In this document: positions 20,944 through 27,925 of the stretch, piece by piece
Position numbering within the stretch: the first letter of the stretch is position 1
Layout: every line of letters starts with the position of its first letter
From: Marinomonas aquiplantarum
GTDB lineage: Bacteria > Pseudomonadota > Gammaproteobacteria > Pseudomonadales > Marinomonadaceae
NCBI RefSeq assembly: GCF_003314975.1
Contig: NZ_QNRF01000011.1
Span: 1-64,000 of the forward strand
DNA: 64,000 nt
Direction: 5' to 3'
Position numbers and translations under genes: made by a program
Notes under the pieces: generated by a model
What the model was told of the DNA's origin: nothing
The model's database searches: none
Seen by the model: only the letters and a program-made list of their open reading frames with translations

Positions 20944-21519
20944 TTAGCGTTTTTGATGCCGCTCCCAGTTTTCTAGGCGGGCTTTTTCACTCTTCTTAAA
21001 CAGCACATAAACCGCGCCTAAACCACCGTGATAACGTTGAGCGCTGTGGAATGCCATCACCTCATCAATGTCACGTAACCACTTATTGATGTAACTCTTT
21101 AATGTGGCTTGATTTTCTGGTGTACGATCACCTTTACCATGCACTATGATGCCCACTCGAATATCGTGGTTCATACAATCTTGAGTAAACTGAAATACTT
21201 CTCGACGTGCTTCTTCCACAGTACGACGGTGTAAATCCAAACGTGATTCCACGCCATATTTGCCCTGGCGTAAACGCTTAAAAACCCCATCTTGTACACC
21301 AGAACGCTTAAATTCCAGCATGTCATTTGGATCAACACGCTCAACATAATCTTTCGACAAGTAATTTCTGTCTTCTTGTTTGGCTTCTAACGCCGCTTTT
21401 TGACGAGCAACAAAATCCGCTTCACCCTGCTTTTTTCCCAAGTACACTTCGGTTTTTTTCAGCGGGCGAATGCCTTTCACTTCCTCGGCAAATAAAGAGA
21501 ACGCTTCATCCTCGGTCAT
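20944..21519 (-). CDS. smrA: Smr-domain endonuclease-like protein (SmrA/YdaL type)
   Basis: A 191-residue protein with an N-terminal charged region and a C-terminal Smr domain. The Smr motifs are LDLH at residues 94-97 and HGKG at 127-130, followed by LKSYINKWL. Smr domains nick DNA or cleave RNA; SmrA-type proteins of gammaproteobacteria are stand-alone, unlike MutS2 fusions. A strong GAGGTGAG site precedes the ATG. A terminator-ended candidate RNA lies just upstream (21572-21682), so the gene may be read through from that promoter. A small hairpin (AGCATTC/GAATGCT) follows its stop. Confidence 0.88.
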   Translation of the reverse strand: MTEDEAFSLFAEEVKGIRPLKKTEVYLGKKQGEADFVARQKAALEAKQEDRNYLSKDYVERVDPNDMLEFKRSGVQDGVFKRLRQGKYGVESRLDLHRRTVEEARREVFQFTQDCMNHDIRVGIIVHGKGDRTPENQATLKSYINKWLRDIDEVMAFHSAQRYHGGLGAVYVLFKKSEKARLENWERHQKR

Positions 21520-21569
21520 AACGACTCACCTCAAAACTCACCATAATGCCTTATCAGACAGCCGAATAA

Positions 21570-21682
21570 ACAAAAGGCTCCCATAGGAGCCAACACATTC
21601 CGTTTATCCCTGCTTTCACCTTAGTGAAAATCACTGTTTCACTCGCCCTTGTCCGACAAGTTACAAGACACACTTTCATATG
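21570..21682 (-). ncRNA. candidate ~112-nt small RNA or attenuated smrA leader
   Basis: On the minus strand an extended -10 (TGT-TATAAT, -10 at 21694-21689) predicts a start near 21682. The predicted RNA has a CTTGT-CGG-ACAAG hairpin and then AGTGAAA-CAGTGAT-TTTCACT. It ends in GGCTCC-TATG-GGAGCC followed by TTTTG (21591-21572). The terminator is about 50 nt upstream of the smrA ATG. It may be a free small RNA or a leader whose terminator controls smrA. I recognise no known RNA family. A 41-codon frame starting at 21679 is not convincing as a protein. Confidence 0.5.
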
Positions 21683-21695
21683 GGAATCATTATAA

Positions 21696-21911
21696 CAGGA
21701 TATACATTCGACAACTAATATTGATAATCACGACAAACACCCGTTCATTCGCACTACTATACGCGATGACTACAGTCGCTCTAACCCGTTTGACAATCAG
21801 GCTCGACATTATGGTTTGCGCCAAGGGGAACTCACGTTGGGGGAATCATCCCGACATGACCCACTTCGGCGGCTGGCGCAGCTACTTAGCGAGTTTGAGC
21901 TAACGTCTTAA
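21696..21911 (+). pseudogene. 71-codon reading frame without a usual start codon
   Basis: After an in-frame TAA at 21693-21695 this frame is open to a TAA at 21909-21911. The product is protein-like, ending DPLRRLAQLLSEFELTS. There is no in-frame ATG or GTG, and TTG only occurs past the middle, so it is either the 3' remnant of a gene or starts at a rare codon. It is followed by a terminator at 21931-21966. A second frame (21649-21903) overlaps it and is less protein-like. I do not recognise a family. Confidence 0.25.
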
Positions 21912-21930
21912 ACAAGGGTTAATAAAAACC

Positions 21931-21966
21931 AAAAAGCCTTCGTAGCAATGATACGAAGGCTTTTAA
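21931..21966. terminator. bidirectional terminator left of the defence island
   Basis: AAGCCTTCGTA (21934-21944) pairs perfectly with TACGAAGGCTT (21952-21962) around a 7-nt loop. The minus strand has five T after the stem, suiting the end of the SIR2-HerA-HTH transcript, and the plus strand has four. Confidence 0.85.
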
Positions 21967-22004
21967 TGATCACTCTGTTCTATCCGCTGAATGGTTCAAA
22001 CAGA

Positions 22005-22208
22005 TTATACAAGCACATCCAGACCTTTATCAGCGACCAAATTCAACAGTATTAATGACGGGCCATTTGGCTTCTTAACGCCTTGCTCCCACTTTTGCAC
22101 TGTGGACTTGCTAGTATTCAAATAAGCAGCAAAGACGCCCTGACTCGCTCGATTTTTAATACGGATACTTTTAATTTGCTCGGCTGTGAACGCTTTTACT
22201 GGAGGCAA
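22005..22208 (-). CDS. short HTH (XRE/HigA-NadS-like) protein, possibly truncated
   Basis: A 67-residue protein with one helix-turn-helix domain (IRIKNRASQGVFAAYLNTSK then STVQKWEQG). It ends like antitoxins of the HigA/NadS type (KKPNGPSLILLNLVADKG). Such antitoxins are usually about 95-110 residues with an N-terminal arm, so about 30 residues appear to be missing. The only in-frame start is TTG, with a weak upstream site, and an in-frame TAA lies two codons before it. It lies 58 nt downstream of the HerA gene on the same strand. It may be a repressor of the module or a remnant of an earlier toxin-antitoxin pair. Confidence 0.6.
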   Translation of the reverse strand: MPPVKAFTAEQIKSIRIKNRASQGVFAAYLNTSKSTVQKWEQGVKKPNGPSLILLNLVADKGLDVLV

Positions 22209-22266
22209 GCTTTAGCCCACTTTATAACAGTCGAATTTTTCAAAGCAATTCTTAACTTCCAATTGT

Positions 22267-24210
22267 TTATAATACATAAGTTTTAAACCACTCCTCATGA
22301 ATCTTACAATTCTCACTGTTAGGTTCCGGAAACGCCTGTTTTATTCTGACATGTAGGGGCATTGATACACAGTTACCAAATATTAAAGCCTCTCCCGGAA
22401 CAGATTGCTTAATTTTATTTGCGAAGTCATCTGAAAAATACGGAAGGATAGCATAGACGTACTTCATATCTATTTCATTCTGTATTCGGTGGATTATGAA
22501 GTTGGAGCATTGTGATAGAACCGTTTCAGATAATTCTGAGGGTCGTTGAGATGATATCAGCAAATATAATGCGTATTTCCTGCCTTCACGGGCAATCTGC
22601 TCAAAAATATTCTCACGCAGAAGATATTTCGAATCTTTTTTAATGTAACGGTGAGCCTCATCTAGAACAAGATGTATAGGTTTCTCACGTCTCGCGTTAC
22701 CTTTTAGCTTTTTCCTTGAAGAAAAGTTTATTCTTGAAGTTACCGAGGTTAATGTCTCCAAAGCATCTTTGGAAAGCTCGCTGGTATCGATAATCACCAT
22801 ATTGGTTTGTTCTGGGACATCCAGATTTGATTGCCACATCCAATCAAGATATTGGTCTATGTTGGTTGTGTTTTCTGGTCGCTTGCGCATGAAATCACAG
22901 TCTGGATTATCTAGAAAGAAATCCAATCTGGTCATCATTGTCGACGTATACTCTCGAACTCGTCGGTTTCCTCTGGCATCTTCCTCTAGCAATGTTAGGT
23001 TGGCTGCCTGTTTGAGGAATCGATAATCGAAATACTGTTCTGAACTAGCACGCATAGAAATAACTTCTTGCACAGATCCGTAGTCAACCTTTTCACGAAC
23101 CTGCTCAGCAGCTTGCTTTAACTTATCGTTGTTATTTCCGTAAGCTACTGAACAATTGCTATATAGCTCTTGTAAATCTTCATACATACCTTCCTCTTCA
23201 CAAGCTTTTTTTAGATTCTCATCGAATTCAATTAGCTCAGAAATTCCGTATATTACGTTTTTCGCAGCAGTAACAATAGCAGTGTCAGTATCACCTTGAG
23301 CCAGTAGCATATGTACTAAACTACATACTTTAAAACGCAGATAATTAATAAACTTCTGTCTCTCAACACCCTCGCGAGTTGAGATCATATAAAACTTATA
23401 GCTTTCCTGAAGCACCTTATCCCAAAATGGACGTTGGGTCGCATCAGTCGCCATTAGGAATGCACTCCACTCATCAATATTCATGAGGAAGTGGGGAAGA
23501 TAAAACCGTTCAAATCCTTCTTCTGCTGCATCAATGTTGGGCTTTAGCTGCCTTACTTTTAAGTTTGGACCTATTTCATGCTCAGAAAAGGCATTTTTGT
23601 ATTCGCCATTCACATCGAAAATCAATATCCGTGAGCCAATAGCAGAGTTATCTTTCTTCTTATGGATGTCTTGGATAATGTGGGCAATTGTATTTGATTT
23701 ACCGCTTCCAGAGTTTCCGAGGACTGCTGAGTGGATGTTGAAAAATGAGTTTATCGAAATATCAATTGGATAGTTAATTAAGTTTTTACTCTCGCCGAGA
23801 TAAAAACTTTGGTGAACAGACTTTTCCAGTGACTTATCTTTACTTGTATGAAGAATAAGCTCCATATCTTCAAATGTAACAACCGCTACCTCACTGTAAA
23901 TTCCGGGGAAAATTCCAACCCCAAGATTAAATTTTTCAGCTCTGGTGATAGTGCCAACAGGTTTCAGCAACAGTTCTCTATTACTATCAATGTCATAAGC
24001 GGCAGAATCTAATTTCATATCGCTGTCGAAGATTGACACAACTTCACAGATTAACTGTTCACCCACTGAGTTTGTGGTTTTCAGATAACTACCAATGTTA
24101 CCAAAGTAATAGACGACACCAGCAAGATTTACGGAATTCCCCCTGATGTCTGATGAAATTTTAACCCGGAACTGATTAAAGTTAACTGAAGTGATCTTCC
24201 CAATTTTCAT
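22267..24210 (-). CDS. HerA-like DUF87 ATPase of a SIR2-HerA defence-type module
   Basis: A 647-residue FtsK/HerA-superfamily ATPase. Residues 1-85 look like a HAS-barrel. The Walker A is GNSGSGKS (165-172), followed by FDVNGEY (198-204), a HerA hallmark. The Walker B is LVLDEAHRY (514-522), and SSQRPSELSE (553-562) is a sensor/arginine-finger region. HerA proteins form hexamers; in characterised SIR2-HerA systems the hexamer binds SIR2 and both NADase and DNA-directed activities stop phage. The start overlaps the SIR2 gene by 4 nt. AT-rich codon use contrasts with neighbouring core genes. All key residues appear intact. Confidence 0.85.
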   Translation of the reverse strand: MKIGKITSVNFNQFRVKISSDIRGNSVNLAGVVYYFGNIGSYLKTTNSVGEQLICEVVSIFDSDMKLDSAAYDIDSNRELLLKPVGTITRAEKFNLGVGIFPGIYSEVAVVTFEDMELILHTSKDKSLEKSVHQSFYLGESKNLINYPIDISINSFFNIHSAVLGNSGSGKSNTIAHIIQDIHKKKDNSAIGSRILIFDVNGEYKNAFSEHEIGPNLKVRQLKPNIDAAEEGFERFYLPHFLMNIDEWSAFLMATDATQRPFWDKVLQESYKFYMISTREGVERQKFINYLRFKVCSLVHMLLAQGDTDTAIVTAAKNVIYGISELIEFDENLKKACEEEGMYEDLQELYSNCSVAYGNNNDKLKQAAEQVREKVDYGSVQEVISMRASSEQYFDYRFLKQAANLTLLEEDARGNRRVREYTSTMMTRLDFFLDNPDCDFMRKRPENTTNIDQYLDWMWQSNLDVPEQTNMVIIDTSELSKDALETLTSVTSRINFSSRKKLKGNARREKPIHLVLDEAHRYIKKDSKYLLRENIFEQIAREGRKYALYLLISSQRPSELSETVLSQCSNFIIHRIQNEIDMKYVYAILPYFSDDFANKIKQSVPGEALIFGNCVSMPLHVRIKQAFPEPNSENCKIHEEWFKTYVL

Positions 24211-25475
24211 TTTTTATCCCCGACCGACTTCATGGATTTGATAAACTCTTCAAGTATTTCAGTATCCTTACTACGGTCCAGATCGGGAATGAAATTATTC
24301 ACGATATAATTGAAATAATGGATTTTTTCCTTTTGTGGAGCCGCTCCGCCATCAACAGGGACTTCTATCTCTCCTGATATCTGATAGATTCGCCGATCGG
24401 TTAGTCTGGTGAGGTTTTCTGTTGGGTGATAGTTGCCAAAAATTATCACGCTAAGGCTGGAATTAGACGCCAGCGCTGAATAGATGGCATTGTTAATATG
24501 TTCATCGCTAAAGCTGTATCCGATGACGATTAACACTCCATGTTGCAGCAATAGCTTGTTCTGAAACTCTCTGATTAAATCGGCATAGGGTGAGCCTAGG
24601 CTCTTGTTTTGTTTCAATGGTGTTGGATAAATTAGTACGTTCTTGTCGCTTGAAGGTTCGTTCGGTGTGACATCGACTTCTTTAATATTGAAAAATGAAT
24701 TGTCATCCGACTCTATCCAGCTAATAGAGCCGTGAAGTTTGAAAAGATAAACCATGCTTTCCAACGGTTCATACTTCTCAACACTAGGATCAACCTTTCT
24801 GGAAAAGGTGTAAGAGAATCTTGCTGGGTTAAATGTGCGAGAGAGGCCGCTACTAAATCCATTATTGTAGTTGATGTTGAGAAAACCCAGCGCAGTCTCA
24901 CTCAGTAAATCATTGTTGGTAGTAAATACGTTGACTCTGGCTAAATCTTTGTTTCTAAGAGCCAATTTCTGGTAGAGCTTCTTATATAAGCCAAGAGAAA
25001 GCTCGGCCTGCGCGGAAGTACAATCAATATTTATACATGAATAAATCTCGGACTCAATAAGGTTGATAAGGAAATCATTGAGACTATCTGTTTGACCTAC
25101 ACCTTTCAGGTATTCACGCTTTGAGTACAGTGTACCTAATAAGCTTTCAAGGTTGTTTGGAGCATTGTCTTTCGCAGATTTGAATTGTTTTTTTAATTCA
25201 TCATGCTTGTCGGGATCAGAAGCTAACTGCTCCAGAGTTTGTTGAGCTTCCACCCGTTCAGTCACTTTTTTAATGAGTGGTGCCATTGCTGGTATGGCAT
25301 CAGAACTTGCGCCAGCCCCCAGCAAAAAGTGAAGATTTTTGATGTTGGTTAGATCGGAAAGTTTGCTTCTGATTTTCTCAATACCATCTTCGACACTATC
25401 ATTTTCAGCAAACAAACTCTCCTGGCCTTGTTTAAATGTAAGGTTGTCCTTTGCAAATACCTTTTTATCATTCAT
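24207..25475 (-). CDS. SIR2-family NADase-like protein of a SIR2-HerA module
   Basis: A 422-residue protein with a SIR2-type NAD-binding fold. GAGAS (residues 53-57) binds NAD. TTNND (185-189) corresponds to the usual TTNYD, with Tyr replaced by Asn at 188. LHGS contains the catalytic H248, and GYSFSDEHIN (319-328) closes the fold. In defence proteins such domains hydrolyse NAD+ to halt phage growth; protein deacetylation is unlikely. An AAGGA site lies 9 nt before the ATG. The gene is first in the module, overlaps herA by 4 nt and follows a weak promoter candidate at 25570-25597. Confidence 0.85.
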   Translation of the reverse strand: MNDKKVFAKDNLTFKQGQESLFAENDSVEDGIEKIRSKLSDLTNIKNLHFLLGAGASSDAIPAMAPLIKKVTERVEAQQTLEQLASDPDKHDELKKQFKSAKDNAPNNLESLLGTLYSKREYLKGVGQTDSLNDFLINLIESEIYSCINIDCTSAQAELSLGLYKKLYQKLALRNKDLARVNVFTTNNDLLSETALGFLNINYNNGFSSGLSRTFNPARFSYTFSRKVDPSVEKYEPLESMVYLFKLHGSISWIESDDNSFFNIKEVDVTPNEPSSDKNVLIYPTPLKQNKSLGSPYADLIREFQNKLLLQHGVLIVIGYSFSDEHINNAIYSALASNSSLSVIIFGNYHPTENLTRLTDRRIYQISGEIEVPVDGGAAPQKEKIHYFNYIVNNFIPDLDRSKDTEILEEFIKSMKSVGDKK

Positions 25476-25569
25476 TTAAGAAGTTCCTTTAAATACAAAT
25501 CAGCGATGAATAAAACGCAAATAAAACGGGTCAGAGTTAAATTAACTATGTTTCCAACATTCATTCTCA

Positions 25570-25597
25570 TTTATAGCAGACATACCTTAATTTTCCA
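25570..25597 (-). promoter_or_regulatory. weak promoter candidate for the SIR2-HerA module
   Basis: The minus strand shows TGGAAA (25597-25592), 16 bp, then TATAAA (25575-25570) preceded by TGC, an extended -10. It lies just downstream of the ssb terminator, giving a leader of about 85 nt before SIR2. Confidence 0.35.
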
Positions 25598-25605
25598 CCC
25601 ACCAA

Positions 25606-25632
25606 ACAAAAAGCCCCGCAGGTGCGAGGCTT
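25606..25632 (-). terminator. terminator after ssb
   Basis: On the minus strand AAGCCTCGC-ACCT-GCGGGGCTT is followed by TTTTG. It isolates the SIR2-HerA module from ssb transcription. Confidence 0.85.
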
Positions 25633-25664
25633 TCTGGTCTATCTGACTTAACAACAAGTATTTC

Positions 25665-26381
25665 CTAGAACGGAATATCGTCGTCGAAGTCGTCAAAGTT
25701 TGGCGCTTGTTGTGGCTTCTGTTGCTGCGGCGCTTTTTGTTGTGGCGCTTGCTGCTGAGGAGCCTGTTGCTGTGGCGCATTGCCCCAGCTACCAAAAGAC
25801 TGTGGTTGAGCCTGTGGCGCTTGCTGTTGTGGTGCGGCTGGTTGCTGAGGCTGTTGGCCGTAACCACCTTGAGCTGGTTGCTGGTTAAAGCCACCTTGTG
25901 GTGCTTGTTGTGGCGCGGCTTGTTGTGGTGCTTGGTTGAAGCCACCTTGTGGCGCTTGCTGCTGAGGTTGCTGACCGTAGCCACCTTGGCCTTGCATGCT
26001 GTCGTAACCGCCTGCAGAAGGGGCTGCACCATCGTTGCGGCCGTCTAGCAACTGCATTTCGCTGGCGATGATTTCTGTGGTGTAACGCTTAATACCGTCT
26101 TTTTCCCACTCACGAGTACGCAATGAACCTTCGACATAGACTTTTGAGCCTTTTTTGATGAAGTCACCTGCGATTTGACCTAGACGGTAGTTACCACGGT
26201 CCATGAAAGACACTCGGTGCCATTCGGTACGTTCTTGCATCTGGCCTGTTTGCTTGTCACGCCAACTTTCGGTTGTCGCCAAGCTCACGTTTGCCACAGC
26301 GCCACCAGACGGCATGAAACGCACTTCGGCATCGTTGCCTGCGTTACCTACTAAAATTACTTTGTTTACTCCACGTGCCAT
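25665..26381 (-). CDS. ssb: single-stranded DNA-binding protein
   Basis: SSB coats single-stranded DNA in replication and repair. The N-terminal OB-fold ([17 protein letters not shown], then RTEWHRVSF) spans about residues 1-110. A long low-complexity linker of Gln, Pro, Gly and Ala follows, with repeated QQAPQGGFN units. The C-terminal tip DFDDDIPF recruits partner proteins and is complete. The ATG at 26381 has a GGAG site 6 nt upstream; an upstream TTG adds four residues. At 238 residues it is longer than E. coli SSB (178) because of the linker. Confidence 0.97.
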   Translation of the reverse strand: MARGVNKVILVGNAGNDAEVRFMPSGGAVANVSLATTESWRDKQTGQMQERTEWHRVSFMDRGNYRLGQIAGDFIKKGSKVYVEGSLRTREWEKDGIKRYTTEIIASEMQLLDGRNDGAAPSAGGYDSMQGQGGYGQQPQQQAPQGGFNQAPQQAAPQQAPQGGFNQQPAQGGYGQQPQQPAAPQQQAPQAQPQSFGSWGNAPQQQAPQQQAPQQKAPQQQKPQQAPNFDDFDDDIPF

Positions 26382-26411
26382 GACGTTCTCCAACTGAAAT
26401 AAGTTCTTTCT

Positions 26412-27770
26412 TTATACATTAGCTTGTGGCGCAAGTTGCGCCAGGGCTGCTTTGTCTAATTGCTTTTTATCCACTTTGAGATAAGCGGTTTGTTCATCTT
26501 CGAATATTTGCATGCCTTCCACTCCTTGGACGTTTGCAAGTTGTTCGGCCAGCTCAGTGACTTCTGCGCTGGTTATGTTAGGTAAACTGAAAGCCAAACT
26601 GGTCAATTGGCGTGGCGCGGGTTGCGCGATACAAACCAAAGACCACGCCAGAAAAATCACACCCACGACAAAAAATACACCTTCATTGGCATGATGCTGT
26701 AGTAGCCATCCACCACCCACACCGCCAATAAAGGAACCGATAAATTGGTGGGTAGAAAATACGCCCATGGCCGTGCCGCGATAACCGACTGGGGCAAGTT
26801 TGCTGACGAGTGAGGGTAATACCGCTTCCATGGCATTAAAACCAATAAAGTAGCCCCACAGTAACACAGCAAACAACCAAAACAAGGATGCTCCTTGCAG
26901 ACCAATGGAACAGATTCCAAGCAAAATAAAGACGCCGATCAGCACTTCTTTCATCTTGCCTTTCGCTTCCGCGATAATCACCAATGGTAACATACCCACA
27001 AAGGCAAAACCCATAATTGCTAAGTAAAACCAACTATGTTGTGACAAGGCAAGATCAAACTCATTGATCAAGCGCCCTGGCACTACCACAAAGATGGCGG
27101 TTAAGCTGGCATGAACAAATAATACGCTGATATTCAGGAAACGCAGGCGAGCATTTTTCATCACCGCACCGAGTGCCGTTAGACTCGGTGTGGTATCTCG
27201 TCGGAAGGTATGTTGCACACTATTCGGCACAGCAAACAAAATAAGCGCGATGCCGACAAAGGACAAAGCCAACGACAAATAGAACAAGCCAGACAACCCA
27301 ACCAGTGCAAATAGCCAAGGTCCGAAGACCAGTGACAGCATAAACGAGGCACCAATACTGATGCCCACACTGGCCATGGCCTTGGTGCGGTTTTGTTCCC
27401 GTGTGACATCACTTAATAGCGCCATTAAAGTACTGGCAATGGCCCCTGCACCCTGAACGGCTCGCCCAATAATCAGTGTGTTAATGTCGTCGGCGTTCGC
27501 ACAAATGAGACTGCCCAGCGCAAACAACAATAAGCCAATGACAATCACACGTTTACGGCCTATTTTATCGGACCACATGCCCATTGGAATCTGCAGACAA
27601 GCTTGGGTTAGTCCATAAATCCCGATCGCGGTTCCAATTAACGCCGCATCGGCACCGGTCAGGCCATCTGCTGCCACGCTAATGACAGGCATGATGAGAA
27701 ATAAACCTAACATGCGGAACAAATAAATCAGTGCTAAGGCAATAACTGAACGTCGTTCGAGTAGATCCAT
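26412..27770 (-). CDS. MFS transporter with a C-terminal soluble tail
   Basis: A 452-residue major-facilitator protein with about 12 transmembrane helices and the loop 2-3 motif GMWSDKIGRKRVI. It resembles drug-efflux (DHA1) members usually found between uvrA and ssb in Pseudomonas and relatives; its substrate is unknown. The last ~70 residues (from about 385) are soluble and look like a small ferredoxin-like or HMA-type domain (VQGVEGMQIFEDEQTAYLKV). The sequence just before the ATG reads GACCTCCTT, the opposite of a ribosome-binding site, so initiation may be weak. It is 30 nt upstream of ssb. Confidence 0.85.
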   Translation of the reverse strand: MDLLERRSVIALALIYLFRMLGLFLIMPVISVAADGLTGADAALIGTAIGIYGLTQACLQIPMGMWSDKIGRKRVIVIGLLLFALGSLICANADDINTLIIGRAVQGAGAIASTLMALLSDVTREQNRTKAMASVGISIGASFMLSLVFGPWLFALVGLSGLFYLSLALSFVGIALILFAVPNSVQHTFRRDTTPSLTALGAVMKNARLRFLNISVLFVHASLTAIFVVVPGRLINEFDLALSQHSWFYLAIMGFAFVGMLPLVIIAEAKGKMKEVLIGVFILLGICSIGLQGASLFWLFAVLLWGYFIGFNAMEAVLPSLVSKLAPVGYRGTAMGVFSTHQFIGSFIGGVGGGWLLQHHANEGVFFVVGVIFLAWSLVCIAQPAPRQLTSLAFSLPNITSAEVTELAEQLANVQGVEGMQIFEDEQTAYLKVDKKQLDKAALAQLAPQANV

Positions 27771-27836
27771 AAGGAGGTCACAACCACTTAACGTTGGGGT
27801 TAAGGAAAAAAGATGCTAATTTTACCGAATTTACCG

Positions 27837-27874
27837 TTGAAGCTCCATTTCAACTACTGTAAAAATAGACAGTT
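27837..27874 (+). promoter_or_regulatory. uvrA promoter with LexA (SOS) box
   Basis: TACTGTAAAAATAGACAGTT (27855-27874) fits the LexA consensus CTGT-N8-ACAG exactly in the core. It overlaps a promoter candidate with TTGAAG (27837-27842), a 17-bp spacer and TAAAAA (27860-27865). uvrA is a classic SOS gene, so repression by LexA is expected. Confidence 0.85.
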
Positions 27875-27925
27875 ATTTTATTAAATGCAGATTTACTTCT
27901 GTCGATCAGTTTTTATTGGAGACCC

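Noticed and set aside
21558-21681. 41-codon minus-strand frame inside the candidate small RNA
   Set aside because: It begins at the predicted transcript start with no ribosome-binding site, runs through the terminator stem, and its composition is not convincing.
21672-21694. Fur box over the -10 of the candidate RNA
   Set aside because: About 11 of 19 positions match, mostly in one half, which is not enough given the AT-rich sequence.
21649-21903. 84-residue plus-strand reading frame
   Set aside because: It overlaps the candidate RNA promoter, has no ribosome-binding site, and the other plus-strand frame reads more like protein.
21900-25640. Direct repeats or att sites flanking the SIR2-HerA island
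   Set aside because: I compared the two edges by eye and found only terminator sequence with shared AAAAAGCC, which is generic; no tRNA or integrase is present.
25571-26048. Overlapping reading frames across ssb on both strands
   Set aside because: They are produced by the repetitive Gln/Pro codons of the SSB linker and have no independent signals.
27768-27800. Perfect AAGGAGGT on the plus strand near 27772
   Set aside because: No start codon lies at a suitable distance; the only nearby frame is about 22 codons from a TTG and overlaps the uvrA control region.
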